From Arthrobacter sp. P2b (lineage in GTDB: Bacteria > Actinomycetota > Actinomycetes > Actinomycetales > Micrococcaceae): a stretch of 64,000 nucleotides of DNA. The DNA is taken from positions 62,001 through 126,000 of the forward strand of contig NZ_FVZL01000007.1 of the NCBI RefSeq assembly GCF_900168295.1, in the 5' to 3' direction. A program made the position numbers and the translations under genes. Of the stretch, positions 42,001-51,984 are shown piece by piece (position 1 is the first letter of the stretch; the number at the start of each line of letters is the position of its first letter). The notes below the pieces were generated by a model. The model had not been told where the DNA came from, made no database searches, and was given only the letters and a program-made list of their open reading frames with translations.

Positions 42001-42918
42001 TCAGCCCTTGAGGCCCTGGGTGGAGACGCCTTCAACAATGTACCGCTGGAAGACCAGGAAGAAGATCAGCACCGGCAGCAGGGCCAGGACGGACATCGCG
42101 ATCATAGCGCCGTAGTCCGAGCTCTGCGTCTGGTCCACGAAGAGCCGCAGTGCCAGCGGCAGCGGGTACTTTTCCGGGGTGTTCAGGTACAGCAGCGGGC
42201 CCAGGAAATCGTTCCAGCTCCAGATGAAGGAGAAGATCGAGGTGGAGATCAGGGCCGGCTTCATGAGCGGCAGCATGATGGAGGTGAAGATCCGGACGTG
42301 GCCGGCGCCGTCGATCCTGGCGGCCTCGTCCAGCTCACCGGGAAGGTTGCGCATGAACTGGACCATCAGGAAGACGAAGAACGCGTCGGCGGCGAGGAAC
42401 TTGCCGATCAGCAGCGGTACGTAGGTGTCCACCAGGCCAAGCTGCTGGAACACGATGTACTGCGGGATGATCACCACGTGGAACGGCAGGAGCAGCGTTG
42501 CGATCATCATGCCGAAGAAGATGCTTCGGCCCGGGAACTTGATCCGTGCGAAGGCGTACGCCGAGACGCTGGCCGAGAGGATGGTTCCCACCACAGCACC
42601 CAGCGCCAGGACCAGCGAGTTGGTGAAGAACTGCAGCGTGGACACGCCGCCGATGCCCTCCATCGCCGTGACGAAGTTGTCGAAGCTGAAGTTGTTGGAC
42701 CACAGCGACGTGTTGGCGCCGCCGATCTCCGCGTTCGGTTTGAACGCCGAGGCGATCATCCACAGGCCCGGATACAGGACCACTGCCGTCAGCGCGAGGG
42801 CCACGACGTGGAAGATGGTGCTCTTGGCACGCTTGGCCCCTGCCGACTCGGACTTGGGGTTGTAGTTCAGCACCTGTGCGTCCGGGGAGGACTGCGTGGG
42901 GGTTGCCATGGTTGTCAT
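42001..42918 (-). CDS. Carbohydrate ABC transporter permease (MalG type)
   Basis: A 305-residue inner-membrane permease with six helices and the EAA loop LDEAARIDGAGHVRIFTSIM that contacts the ATPase. The start overlaps the upstream permease stop by 4 bp. Together with the next gene it forms the channel of the importer whose binding protein is at 43916. No ATPase is encoded nearby; actinobacteria often use one shared MsiK-type ATPase. Confidence 0.93.
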   Translation of the reverse strand: MTTMATPTQSSPDAQVLNYNPKSESAGAKRAKSTIFHVVALALTAVVLYPGLWMIASAFKPNAEIGGANTSLWSNNFSFDNFVTAMEGIGGVSTLQFFTNSLVLALGAVVGTILSASVSAYAFARIKFPGRSIFFGMMIATLLLPFHVVIIPQYIVFQQLGLVDTYVPLLIGKFLAADAFFVFLMVQFMRNLPGELDEAARIDGAGHVRIFTSIMLPLMKPALISTSIFSFIWSWNDFLGPLLYLNTPEKYPLPLALRLFVDQTQSSDYGAMIAMSVLALLPVLIFFLVFQRYIVEGVSTQGLKG

Positions 42919-43868
42919 TTTGCATCACCGCTGTAGTGGACCCAGGACTTGGACGTGCGGAAGATGATCAGGGTCAGGATGCCCACAACGATCAGGAGCA
43001 GCCAGGCCATTGCCGAGGCGTAGCCCATCCGGAAGTCGCTGAAGCCGCGCAGGTACAGGTAGAGGGTGTAGAAGAGGGTTGAGCCGGCCGGGCCGCCTTC
43101 ACCGTTGGAAATGATGTACGCCGAGTTGAAGATCTGGAACGCGTGGATGGTTTCCATCAGCAGGTTGAAGAAGATCACCGGGGAGAGCATGGGCCAGGTG
43201 ATGTTGAAGAACTTCCGCACCGGGCCGGCACCGTCCATGGACGCAGCCTCGTAAAGATCCGCCGGGATCTGCTTCAGGCCGGCCAGGAAGATCACCATCG
43301 GGGCGCCGAACTGCCAGACCGTCAGGAGGATGAACATCGGCATGGTCATGCCGGGGTTGCCCACCCAGCCGCCGAGGTTGATCCCGAAGAAGGAGAGGCC
43401 CTGGTCCACGGGGCCGGAATCGCCGAACATGGCCTTCCAGACGATGGCGATGGACACGGACGCGCCGATCAGGGACGGGGCGTAGAACGCTGACCGGTAG
43501 AAACCCTGGCCGCGGCGTTTGCTGTTCAGCAGCATGGCCACTGCCAGTGCGGCGGCGAGCTTGAGCGGGGTACCGAACACAACGTAGCTGACGGTGACGC
43601 CCACGGACTGCAGGAACCGTTCGTCCTGGAAGAGGGAGGTGTAGTTGTCCAGGCCGATCCACTTGGGCGGATCGAACAGGTTGTAGTTGGTGAAGGACAG
43701 GTACAGCGAGGAGATCATCGGCCCAACTGTGAGGGCGATGAATCCCAGCAGCCAGGGCAGCAGGAAGGTGTAGCCGGCGCGGGCATCCACCCCCTGCTGC
43801 CGCGACTTGCGCGGCAGCGGGGAGGTGGACTGCGTCGAACGCCTGCTCAGAGTTGGGCTTTGAGTCAC
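42915..43868 (-). CDS. Carbohydrate ABC transporter permease (MalF type)
   Basis: A 317-residue permease with six helices (first GYTFLLPWLLGFIALTVGPM) and EAA loop LYEAASMDGAGPVRKFFNIT. GTG start 47 bp after the binding-protein stop. The gap has a hairpin (about 43892-43921, CTGATC arms) that may lower permease expression relative to the binding protein. Confidence 0.92.
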   Translation of the reverse strand: MTQSPTLSRRSTQSTSPLPRKSRQQGVDARAGYTFLLPWLLGFIALTVGPMISSLYLSFTNYNLFDPPKWIGLDNYTSLFQDERFLQSVGVTVSYVVFGTPLKLAAALAVAMLLNSKRRGQGFYRSAFYAPSLIGASVSIAIVWKAMFGDSGPVDQGLSFFGINLGGWVGNPGMTMPMFILLTVWQFGAPMVIFLAGLKQIPADLYEAASMDGAGPVRKFFNITWPMLSPVIFFNLLMETIHAFQIFNSAYIISNGEGGPAGSTLFYTLYLYLRGFSDFRMGYASAMAWLLLIVVGILTLIIFRTSKSWVHYSGDAK

Positions 43869-43915
43869 GAGTTCATTCCGTCAGTTGTGAAGCCTGGATC
43901 AGACAATGTGCCTGA

Positions 43916-45205
43916 TCAGGCATTCTGCTTGATGAGGTCTTCGGCTTCCTTGAACCATGCGTCTGCAGCACCATCGACGGTGAGCTTGCCGAAGTTCAGG
44001 TCCGAGGCGACGCGCTTGAAGGAAGTTTCCAGCGTGCCGAAGCCGACGATGGGCGGCTCGGGGGCGTCCTTGAGGTACTGCTCGATGGACTTTTCGTAGT
44101 CCACCACGAGCTTGTCGGTACCTTCGAAGGTGGTGCCGTCGCGCTGGGTCTTGGACGCCGGAACGCCGCGGGAGGTCTTGAAGATCTGGCCTACCTCGGG
44201 GTCGTTGACCATGAAGTCAATGAACCGGGCTGCAGCGTCCTTGAACTTGGTCTTGGCACTGGCCACCATCAGCATGGACGGCTTGAGGAACAGGCCCAGG
44301 TTGTCCGGGTCGTCGGAGGGGACCGGAACCAGCTTGAGCTCCTTGGCGCCGCTGTCCGCCAGGTAGCCGGCCATGAAGTTGTCCCAGGTGACCTCGGTGG
44401 CGGTGACGTTGGAACCGAACGGAGACTTGGGCGCCAGCTGCGTGACGCGCTCTTCGGAAACGATAGCCGGGGTGCCGCGAAGGCCGGCAGGGAGGTTCCA
44501 CCACTTCTTCAGGTCGTCCTTGGTGAAGCCGAGCTTGCCGTCCTCGGTGAAGGCTTCGATGTTGTTCTGGCGGAGCCAGATGTTGAACATCCACCAGACG
44601 CCGGTGTAGTCGGTGGAGCCGAACAGGGCGCCGGAGCTCTTGGTGCCCACCTCGGTGAGGAACTCGTTGAACTCCTTGTAGGTCCACTTGCCGGTGGGCT
44701 CCGCGATGCCGAGCCCGGCCAGCTTGGCGGGGTCGTAGTAGACGGCGAACGCGTTGGTGCTGGTGGGAATGCCGTAGGTCTTGCCCTTGATCTGGCCCGA
44801 CGGCAGGAGGGACTTTTCAAAGGCGTCCGTGTTGATGTTGACGGTGCTGAGGTCCAGGAGCTGGTTGCGCTGGCCGTAGTCGCGCAGGTAGGACAGGTCC
44901 CACTGCATGACGTCCGGCAGGCCGCCGCCGGCGGCCTCGGTGGCACGCTTCTGCCAGTAGCCCGCGAAGTCGGTGAAGTTGCCGTTGACCTTGATGTCCG
45001 GGTTCTTGGACTCGAACAGGGCAATGGCCTTGCGGGTGCGCTCGGCGCGGTCGTCGTTGCCCCACCAGGTGTAGTTGATGGTGACGGGGTTCTCCGCGGA
45101 ACCGGTCTGTCCTGCGGTGCTGGATCCGGTGCCACAAGCGGCCAGTGCGGCGGCAGATGCGGTACCGACGGCAACGGTAGTGAGGAAATGCCTTCTATTG
45201 ATCAC
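43916..45205 (-). CDS. Extracellular solute-binding lipoprotein of sugar ABC importer
   Basis: A 429-residue family 1 solute-binding protein. NRRHFLTTVAVGTASAAALA and lipobox LAAC show a lipoprotein signal with paired Arg; the mature part starts GTGSS and includes WWGNDDRAERTRKAIALFES. I use the GTG at 45205, which follows AAGGAGG by 6 bp, not the longer frame. It should bind an oligosaccharide or glycoside outside the cell. Divergent from the GH42 gene, which suggests a galactoside ligand. Confidence 0.92.
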   Translation of the reverse strand: MINRRHFLTTVAVGTASAAALAACGTGSSTAGQTGSAENPVTINYTWWGNDDRAERTRKAIALFESKNPDIKVNGNFTDFAGYWQKRATEAAGGGLPDVMQWDLSYLRDYGQRNQLLDLSTVNINTDAFEKSLLPSGQIKGKTYGIPTSTNAFAVYYDPAKLAGLGIAEPTGKWTYKEFNEFLTEVGTKSSGALFGSTDYTGVWWMFNIWLRQNNIEAFTEDGKLGFTKDDLKKWWNLPAGLRGTPAIVSEERVTQLAPKSPFGSNVTATEVTWDNFMAGYLADSGAKELKLVPVPSDDPDNLGLFLKPSMLMVASAKTKFKDAAARFIDFMVNDPEVGQIFKTSRGVPASKTQRDGTTFEGTDKLVVDYEKSIEQYLKDAPEPPIVGFGTLETSFKRVASDLNFGKLTVDGAADAWFKEAEDLIKQNA

Positions 45206-45281
45206 GGGAGCCTCCTTGCTCGATGTGTGCAATCCCTGATCTCATCTACAACGTGAGTAGTGAGCTGGCTTACACGGCTTC

Positions 45282-45328
45282 TGAAACGATACAATATCCG
45301 CATTCCCCGATTTGGGCAAGCGTTTTCC
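45282..45328. promoter_or_regulatory. Two LacI-type operators between ABC importer and GH42 genes
   Basis: TGAAACGATACA (45282-45293) resembles the rhamnose-class site read on the other strand. GGCAAGCGTTTTCC (45315-45328) is a palindrome of form GGnAAnCGnTTnCC, which on the minus strand reads GGAAAACGCTTGCC and resembles the GAAAACGCTTTC sites at 50850 and 53205. The pair serves both divergent genes. Confidence 0.6.
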
Positions 45329-45381
45329 AAAGTTCCGATTTCTTATCCAGGTTTCACCCTCCCAGCAGACAAAGGAGTCCC

Positions 45382-47397
45382 ATGACCACGCAGGAAACCA
45401 CCGGCCCGGCGAGCGTTTGGAACAACGTCGAAGGCATCGCCTTCGGCGGAGACTACAACCCCGAGCAGTGGCCCGTCAGCGTCCGGCTTGAGGATCTGGA
45501 GCTGATGAAGGAGGCCGGCGTGAACTTCCTCAGCGTCGGAATCTTCTCCTGGGCGCTGCTGGAACCGGCGGAAGGGCAGTACGACTTCGGCTGGCTGGAC
45601 GAAGTACTGGACAACCTTGCCGGCATCGGCGTCAAGGTGGCCCTGGCCACCGCCACCGCCGCCCCGCCGGCCTGGCTGGTACGCAAGCACCCGGAAATCC
45701 TCCCCGTCACGGCTGACGGAACGGTGCTGGGACCGGGCTCGCGGCGGCACTACACGCCGTCGTCGGCCGTCTACCGCCGGTACGCGAAGGGCATCACGCG
45801 GGTCCTCGCGGAGCGCTACAAGGACCACCCCGCACTGGCACTCTGGCACGTTGACAACGAGCTGGGCTGCCACGTCTCCGAGTTCTACGGTGAGGAGGAC
45901 AGCGCCGCGTTCCGGGCCTGGCTGGAGCGGCGCTACGGCACCATCGATGTGCTCAATGCGGCCTGGGGAACAGCCTTCTGGAGCCAGAACTATGGTTCAT
46001 TCGAGGAAATCCTGCCTCCCGGAGTTGCTCCCAGCACACTGAACCCGGGCCAGCAGCTGGACTTCCAGCGGTTCAACTCCTGGGCCCTGTTGGACTACTA
46101 CCGCGACCTCCTCTCCGTACTCCGCGAAGTAACGCCCGGAGTTCCCTGCACCACCAACCTGATGGCGTCCAGCGCCACCAAGTCCATGGATTATTTCGAC
46201 TGGGCCAAGGACCTGGATGTCATCGCGAACGACCACTACCTCGTCGCCGCCGACCCCGAACGGCACGTGGAACTCGCGTTCAGCGCGGATCTCACGCGGG
46301 GAATTGCGGGCGGTGACCCGTGGATCCTGATGGAACATTCGACGTCGGCCGTTAACTGGCAGCCCCGCAACCAGCCAAAGATGCCCGGCGAGATGCTCCG
46401 CAATTCCCTGGCGCATGTGGCGCGCGGCGCTGATGCCGTGATGTTCTTCCAGTGGCGCCAGAGCTTTGCGGGCTCCGAAAAGTTCCACTCCGCCATGGTC
46501 CCGCACGGCGGGCGCGAAACGCGCGTGTGGCGCGAAGTGGTGGACCTCGGGTCTGCCCTCAAGCGGCTTGAGCCGGTCCGCGGTTCACGGGTGGAATCCC
46601 GGGCGGCCATCGTCTTTGACTACGAGGCATGGTGGGCCAGCGAGATCGATTCGAAGCCCAGCATCGACGTCCGGTACCTGGACCTGCTGCGGGCCTTCCA
46701 CCGCTCGCTGTACCTGCGAGGTGTTTCCGTTGACGTAGTGCACCCGTCGGCATCGCTGGAGGGGTACGACCTGGTCCTTGTCTGCACGCTGTACTCCGTG
46801 ACCGATGACGCGGCGGCCAACATCGCGGCTGCCGCTTCCGCCGGGGCCACCGTCCTGGTGACCTACTTCAGCGGGATCGTGGACGAGAAGGACCACGTCC
46901 GGCTGGGCGGCTACCCGGGAGCGTTCCGCGAACTGCTGGGCGTGCGGGTGGAGGAATTCCACCCCCTGCTGGCCGGCTCACAGCTGAAGCTGAGTGACGG
47001 CACCGTTTCCGCCGTCTGGAGCGAACACGTCCACCTTGCCGGCGCGGAAGCGCTCCAAACGTTCACCGGGTACCCGCTGGAAGGCGTGCCGTCCCTGACC
47101 CGCCGCGCCGTGGGCAGTGGAGCCGCGTGGTATCTCGCCACGTTCCCGGACCCCGACGGCATTGAGGCCCTGGTGGACCGGCTCCTTGCGGAATCCGGCG
47201 TTGCTCCGGCGGCGGTTGCGGATTCCGGCGTGGAGGTGGTTCGCCGGCGTTCGGCTGACGGGCGCAGCTTCCTGTTTGCGATCAACCACACCCGCTCTGA
47301 CGCTTCGGTGGAGGCTGCGGGAATTGACCTGCTGACCGGCGGGGCGTTCGGTGGGATTGTTGCGGCCGGGAGCGTGGCGGTGGTTGCCGAGGGCTGA
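45382..47397 (+). CDS. Beta-galactosidase, GH42
   Basis: A 671-residue GH42 enzyme. The barrel begins IAFGGDYNPEQWP; the acid/base is Glu160 in LWHVDNELGCH and the nucleophile is Glu318 in WILMEHSTSAVNW. Trimerisation and small C-terminal domains follow. It lacks a signal peptide, so it acts on imported galacto-oligosaccharides in the cytoplasm. GH42 enzymes often cleave beta-1,4- or beta-1,3-galactosides from pectic galactan. AAAGGAG precedes the ATG at 45382. Divergent from the ABC operon. Confidence 0.95.
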   Translation: MTTQETTGPASVWNNVEGIAFGGDYNPEQWPVSVRLEDLELMKEAGVNFLSVGIFSWALLEPAEGQYDFGWLDEVLDNLAGIGVKVALATATAAPPAWLVRKHPEILPVTADGTVLGPGSRRHYTPSSAVYRRYAKGITRVLAERYKDHPALALWHVDNELGCHVSEFYGEEDSAAFRAWLERRYGTIDVLNAAWGTAFWSQNYGSFEEILPPGVAPSTLNPGQQLDFQRFNSWALLDYYRDLLSVLREVTPGVPCTTNLMASSATKSMDYFDWAKDLDVIANDHYLVAADPERHVELAFSADLTRGIAGGDPWILMEHSTSAVNWQPRNQPKMPGEMLRNSLAHVARGADAVMFFQWRQSFAGSEKFHSAMVPHGGRETRVWREVVDLGSALKRLEPVRGSRVESRAAIVFDYEAWWASEIDSKPSIDVRYLDLLRAFHRSLYLRGVSVDVVHPSASLEGYDLVLVCTLYSVTDDAAANIAAAASAGATVLVTYFSGIVDEKDHVRLGGYPGAFRELLGVRVEEFHPLLAGSQLKLSDGTVSAVWSEHVHLAGAEALQTFTGYPLEGVPSLTRRAVGSGAAWYLATFPDPDGIEALVDRLLAESGVAPAAVADSGVEVVRRRSADGRSFLFAINHTRSDASVEAAGIDLLTGGAFGGIVAAGSVAVVAEG

Positions 47398-47646
47398 CCT
47401 CCGTTCTTGGGTGCCGCTTCAGCGCGGCGCCCCTGGTGCCGGGCGGCAAGAGGGTCCCGCTCCCGCTCTTTTAGGCGTACGACGGCGGCGCCTCCTTGGG
47501 CGTCGCCTCGGGGCTTAGGGGCGCGGCACCTTGCCGCACCCCAGGCCGGTTTCACTGTTCCGGCTTTGTGCGCTGCCGCCCCCGCGTTTTCCACATAGGA
47601 ATTTTGAGCAGCAGGTTTTGTCGGACCCTGCTGGAAGACTTTGTTC

Positions 47647-49221
47647 ATGGAAGCGGTTGGGGCGTTGGCAGAGGTAAGCGGGGCGGGGAGCCGTGCTGTC
47701 CCGTCGGTTGCCGCTGTCCGGGAGGCCTTGGCTGCCGTTCAGGTTTCTGCTGATGGTGCGGGCATGATTGATCAGCTGCGGGAGCTTGAGGATTTGAAGT
47801 CTGCCGCTGCTGCCAAGCAGGCCGATATCGCTGTTGCCTTTGACCTGTTCCAGCGCCGGGTGCAAGCTGCCGCCGGGGTCCCTGCAGATGAGCAGGGTGC
47901 CGGTGTGGGTGCCCAAATTGCGTTGGCACGGCGTGAGTCGCCGTCCCGGGGCGGGCGGTTCCTGGGCCTGGGCAAAGCCCTGGTCACCGAGATGCCGCGA
48001 ACGTTCGCCGCCCTGCGGAACGGTCAGCTGAACGAGTGGCGTGCCATCCAGATCGTGAAGGAAACAGCCTGCCTGTCCGTGGACGACCGGCAGGCGGTGG
48101 ACGAAGAGCTCGCCGCGGACACCGGAACCCTTAACGGGTTCGGGGACCGCGCCATCGTTTCCGCGGTCCGTGCCGCGGCGTACCGGCGGGATCCGAAGTC
48201 CGTGGCGCGGCGGGCCAGCCGTGCCGTGACCGAACGCACTGTGAGCCTTCGTCCGGCGCCGGACACCATGACCTACCTGACAGCCCTGCTGCCCGTCGCC
48301 GAGGGTGTCGCCGCGTACGCTTCCCTGGCCCGGCACGCCGACGCTTTGCGGGCCTCCGGGGATGAACGCTGCCGCGGCCAGGTTATGGCCGATTCCCTGG
48401 TCGAACGCGTCACCGGCACCCCAGGCGGGATCACCGGGATCGACATCCAGCTCGTCATGACCGACCGCACCCTCTTCCAGGGCGACAGCGAACCCGCCCG
48501 GCTCACCGGCTACGGCACCGTCCCCGCACAATGGGCACGCGAAACCATCCTGAACAGGACAACCGGCCCCGGTTCAGCGGGGATGGCCGCCCCGGACGCT
48601 CCCACTGGTTCTGGTTCTGGTTCTGGCACTGCTGTTGGTTCTGGTTCCGGTTCTCCCGATCAGCATGAATTGTCCGTTTGGCTCCGCCGGCTCTACACGG
48701 CCCCCGGCAGCGGTGAGCTGGTCGCGATGGACTCGAAAGCCAGGTTCTTCCCGCCCGGGCTCCGCCGCTTCCTGCAAGTCCGGGACGACACCTGCCGGAC
48801 CCCCTACTGCGACGCGCCCATCCGGCACGACGACCACGTCATCCCCTGGCACAACGACGGACCAACCAGCAGCACCAACGGCCAAGGGCTCTGCGAAGCC
48901 TGCAACCACACCAAGGAAAACCCCGGCTGGACCGCCAAACCCATCCCCGGAACCCGCCACACCGTCGAAACCCGAACCCCAACAGGCCACACCTACCACT
49001 CCACAGCACCCCCACTTCCCGGGACGCCGCTTATTGTCGCGCCCGTCAAGGCTTCAACCCCAATACCGCTAACCAATGAGGGACGTGGAGTCGATCCAGC
49101 AGCGAGGGAATGTGCGGAGCACGCCAGCCAGCAGAAACCAGGCGTCATTGTGTTGGGCCGCGTCATGCAACACCATCCCCCGGTTTCGCGTAAAAAGGTG
49201 CGTCCAAGAAGCTCCCCTTGA
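47647..49221 (+). CDS. DUF222 and HNH endonuclease domain protein (13E12 family)
   Basis: A 524-residue protein. An N-terminal DUF222 helical domain (about residues 20-330) is followed by a C-terminal HNH motif: [20 protein letters not shown], then [18 protein letters not shown]. This is the 13E12-type family found in many copies in actinobacterial genomes. Two short Gly/Ser-rich stretches lie between the domains. Activity is presumed to be nuclease and the role is unknown; copies can recombine. ATG at 47647. The 249-bp gap upstream shows no gene. Confidence 0.9.
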   Translation: MEAVGALAEVSGAGSRAVPSVAAVREALAAVQVSADGAGMIDQLRELEDLKSAAAAKQADIAVAFDLFQRRVQAAAGVPADEQGAGVGAQIALARRESPSRGGRFLGLGKALVTEMPRTFAALRNGQLNEWRAIQIVKETACLSVDDRQAVDEELAADTGTLNGFGDRAIVSAVRAAAYRRDPKSVARRASRAVTERTVSLRPAPDTMTYLTALLPVAEGVAAYASLARHADALRASGDERCRGQVMADSLVERVTGTPGGITGIDIQLVMTDRTLFQGDSEPARLTGYGTVPAQWARETILNRTTGPGSAGMAAPDAPTGSGSGSGTAVGSGSGSPDQHELSVWLRRLYTAPGSGELVAMDSKARFFPPGLRRFLQVRDDTCRTPYCDAPIRHDDHVIPWHNDGPTSSTNGQGLCEACNHTKENPGWTAKPIPGTRHTVETRTPTGHTYHSTAPPLPGTPLIVAPVKASTPIPLTNEGRGVDPAARECAEHASQQKPGVIVLGRVMQHHPPVSRKKVRPRSSP

Positions 49222-49272
49222 ACAGCTCCGTTTGAGCAGCTCCACGTATATAGCTCCGGCTTAAACAGCTCC

Positions 49273-49306
49273 GTCCCGGAAGGAACCGCAAGGTTCCCGC
49301 CGGGAC
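49273..49306. terminator. Bidirectional terminator
   Basis: GTCCCGG and CCGGGAC flanks with inner GGAACC/GGTTCC stem around GCAA. It lies between the convergent HNH gene and the binding-protein gene at 49390. A run of CAGCTCCGT-like words just before it (49222-49272) is unexplained. Confidence 0.8.
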
Positions 49307-49389
49307 AGTGCTGCCACCCGCCGTCGGACGTTAGGGGGTGGAGGAGGCGTCCACCCGATCTGTCCGGAGCCGTGTTGGCGGTGTGAAAA

Positions 49390-50748
49390 CTAGCTGCTGA
49401 TGGCTGACTTCATCTCGTCGTGCGCCTTCTTGCCGGCTTCCTCCGTGGACAGCCGCTCGAAGAGCACCTCGGAGGTGTAGCGCTTGATGATCTCCTGGAT
49501 GGAACCGGCGCCCTTCGGCGGCGGAGCCGGAGCCTCGCCAAGCTCGTCCTTGATCTGGTCGATGAACTTGACCACCTTGACGTCTGCCGGGGTCAGCTTG
49601 GATTCGATGGCTGCCCGGACCTCGGAGTTCGGGTAGACGCCACGGTCAGCAAGGAGCGTTTCGCCGGCCTTGACGTTGTTGGCCAGGAAGTTGATGAACT
49701 TGGCAGTTTCCTCAGGGTGCTTGGTGCGCGAGGAGGCTGACCAGAACTGCGAGGCCTTGTACCAAAGCCCGGCGTCAGCGGAGGACCCTGTCTTGGTGGG
49801 GAACCGCAGGATCTTCAGGTCGCTGCCGGAAGCCTTTTCCAGCGCAGGAGCCTGGTTGGACCACCAGAACGCCATGCCGTTCTTACCGGTGGCGAGGCCA
49901 CTCTGGTCCAGCGGGGCAGCCTCGGCTTCAACAACCTCGGATGCCGTGGGAACTGCCTTGTTCTCGCTGAGCTGCTTCAGGAAAGCCCACCATTCGGCGA
50001 TGTCACTGGGCTCGAAACCCAGCTTGCCGTCGGACGTGTATAGGGACCTGCCGTTCTGGCGGAGCCAAACGCCCAGTGAAGCCTCATCGGTTCCGTAGGC
50101 GGCGGCACCGTAAGTGCCCTTGGGGGACTTTTCCGTGATTTCGGAGGCGATCCGCTCGAAGTCATCCCAGGTCCACTTGGAGTCATCCGGCAGCGGGACG
50201 CCGGCTGCCTCGAAGACGGCCGGGTTGGCCAGGATGGTAGCGGCGTTGATGCCAGCGGCGATGCCGGTCAGCCCGTCCTCGCTCTTGCCTGCATTCAGCG
50301 CGGCTTCATCGAGCTTGGACGTGTCGATCTCGTACTTGGACAGGTCCAACAGGGCGCCGCGGCTTGAGTATTCGGTGATGTACTTTTCGTCCATCTGGAT
50401 GATGTCCGGGGCGTCGTTGGCGGCAACCTGGGTGGCGAGCTTGTCCCAGTAACCGCTCCAGTCGCCGAACTCCGGCTTGATCTTGATGTTGGGGTTCTCG
50501 GCCTCGAACTGCTTGATGGCCTCCTGGGTCAGCTGGGCGCGTTTGTCGCCGCCCCACCAGGAGAACCGCAGTTCCACAGTGCCGTCGGCGTTTTGCGGGG
50601 CGGCTCCCCCGCCGCAGGCACTAAGGGCCATAACGACGGCGGCTGCAGCGGCAACCACGCCTGTCTTACGGATGCGGCGGGCGGCGCCACGGGATGGAGT
50701 CTCTGCCGATTGCTTTGCAGCAGACGCAGAACGGGGGAAAAGCGGCAC
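49390..50748 (-). CDS. Extracellular solute-binding lipoprotein (sugar ABC)
   Basis: A 452-residue family 1 solute-binding protein with signal VVAAAAAVVMALSACGGG (lipobox LSAC at about residue 45). The mature part has ELRFSWWGGDKRAQLTQEAI and WWSNQAPALEKASG. GTG start with GGAG upstream. It has its own promoter region with a LacI site, separated from the two permease genes on the same strand by a terminator at 50941. It may share those permeases with the binding protein at 53268. Confidence 0.92.
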   Translation of the reverse strand: MPLFPRSASAAKQSAETPSRGAARRIRKTGVVAAAAAVVMALSACGGGAAPQNADGTVELRFSWWGGDKRAQLTQEAIKQFEAENPNIKIKPEFGDWSGYWDKLATQVAANDAPDIIQMDEKYITEYSSRGALLDLSKYEIDTSKLDEAALNAGKSEDGLTGIAAGINAATILANPAVFEAAGVPLPDDSKWTWDDFERIASEITEKSPKGTYGAAAYGTDEASLGVWLRQNGRSLYTSDGKLGFEPSDIAEWWAFLKQLSENKAVPTASEVVEAEAAPLDQSGLATGKNGMAFWWSNQAPALEKASGSDLKILRFPTKTGSSADAGLWYKASQFWSASSRTKHPEETAKFINFLANNVKAGETLLADRGVYPNSEVRAAIESKLTPADVKVVKFIDQIKDELGEAPAPPPKGAGSIQEIIKRYTSEVLFERLSTEEAGKKAHDEMKSAISS

Positions 50749-50849
50749 TGGGTACTCCGATCTTCTTTGATCTAGGTGCTGGGGATGGTTTGCTTCGGGT
50801 GCTGTTGTTGCAGGGTTTCAGTATTCATTGATGCTGGGGCAGTTAGCGG

Positions 50850-50892
50850 GAAAACGCTTTCTGCACCTAATGCTACAAGTGAAGAACTTGTA
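50850..50892 (-). promoter_or_regulatory. LacI-type site and a TACAAGT palindrome before the binding-protein gene
   Basis: GAAAACGCTTTC (50850-50861) is identical to a site at 53205. Next to it, TACAAGT (50874-50880) and ACTTGTA (50886-50892) form a perfect inverted repeat with a 5-nt spacer, likely for a different regulator such as a GntR-type. Both lie about 100-145 bp before the start of the gene at 50748. Confidence 0.6.
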
Positions 50893-50940
50893 TTACAAGG
50901 AGTTGGAGAGGGCAAATTTACGGGTGGTTTCGTTCCGGCA

Positions 50941-50975
50941 GCCCAACGGCCCGTCGCGAGGACGGGCCGTCGGGT
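50941..50975 (-). terminator. Terminator of the permease pair
   Basis: GCCCAACGGCCCGTC (50941-50955) pairs with GACGGGCCGTCGGGT (50961-50975) with a few wobbles. It lies 65 bp past the stop of the permease gene at 51040, splitting the permeases from the next binding protein. Confidence 0.8.
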
Positions 50976-51039
50976 TGCGCTGCAGGTGCTCCGGAAAGCC
51001 GCCTAATCGCGGCGCCCGGCAGGTCCTGCAAAGTGCAGG

Positions 51040-51984
51040 TTACTTGATGCCGGTGGTGGCGATGCCCTTGATGAGGAACCGCTGGCCAAAGAGGAAGACC
51101 AGGAAGACCGGCAGCAGGGACACGATGGACATCGCGAACAGCGATCCCCAGCTGGTGGCGGACTGCGAGTCCACAAAGGCGCGCAGTGCCACGGGGACGG
51201 TGAACATGTCCGGGTCCGTCAGGTAGATCAGGGCCCCGAAGAAGTCGTTCCAGGTCCAGATGAAGGTGAAGATGGTGGTGGTGGCCAGGGCCGGGACCAT
51301 CAGCGGGAGGATGACCCGCAGGAAGATGCGGGGGTGGCCGGCGCCGTCGATTCGGGCCGCTTCATCCAGTTCGCGCGGGATGCCGCGGATGAACTGGACC
51401 ATCAGGAAGACGAAGAACGCTTCGGTGGCCAGCAGTTTGGGCACGATCAGCGGCCAGAAGGTGTTCACCCAGCCGATCTGCGAGAACAGGATGTACTGCG
51501 GAACGATGACCACGTGGAACGGCAGCATGATGGTCAGCAGCATGATGCCGAAGAACAGCTTCTTGCCGGTGAACTGCAGCCGGGCGAAAGCATAGGCGGC
51601 CATGGAGCAGGAGATCAGGTTGCCCAGGATCGAGCCGATCACCACGATGGCGGAGTTGATCATGTAGTGCCCGAACGGGTGGGTCAGGGCGGACCAGCCG
51701 TCCGTGTAGTTGCTCATCTCCAGGCTGTCGAGCCAGAGCCCGGGTTCGCGGAAGATCAGTTCGTTTGCCCGCAGCGAGGAGACGATCATCCACAGCAGCG
51801 GGTAGATCATCAGGCCGCCGGCAAGGATCAGGATGGCGTGCTTCGTCAGTGCTTTACCGCGCTGGGCCCTGCTGAAGGCGAGGGTGCCGCGGGACTCGCG
51901 GACCTTGGGCTTGCGGTGGTTCGTAGGCTTGCCCGGCCCTGACTTCTTGTCCGGGGTGGGCAGCGTCTCCAGCTTAGTCGTCAT
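51040..51984 (-). CDS. Carbohydrate ABC transporter permease (MalG type)
   Basis: A 314-residue permease, six helices, EAA loop LDEAARIDGAGHPRIFLRVI. The ATG at 51984 overlaps the upstream permease by 11 bp. A Lys/Pro-rich stretch precedes helix 1. It is about two-thirds identical by eye to the permease at 42001 in the EAA region. No ATPase nearby. Confidence 0.93.
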   Translation of the reverse strand: MTTKLETLPTPDKKSGPGKPTNHRKPKVRESRGTLAFSRAQRGKALTKHAILILAGGLMIYPLLWMIVSSLRANELIFREPGLWLDSLEMSNYTDGWSALTHPFGHYMINSAIVVIGSILGNLISCSMAAYAFARLQFTGKKLFFGIMLLTIMLPFHVVIVPQYILFSQIGWVNTFWPLIVPKLLATEAFFVFLMVQFIRGIPRELDEAARIDGAGHPRIFLRVILPLMVPALATTTIFTFIWTWNDFFGALIYLTDPDMFTVPVALRAFVDSQSATSWGSLFAMSIVSLLPVFLVFLFGQRFLIKGIATTGIK

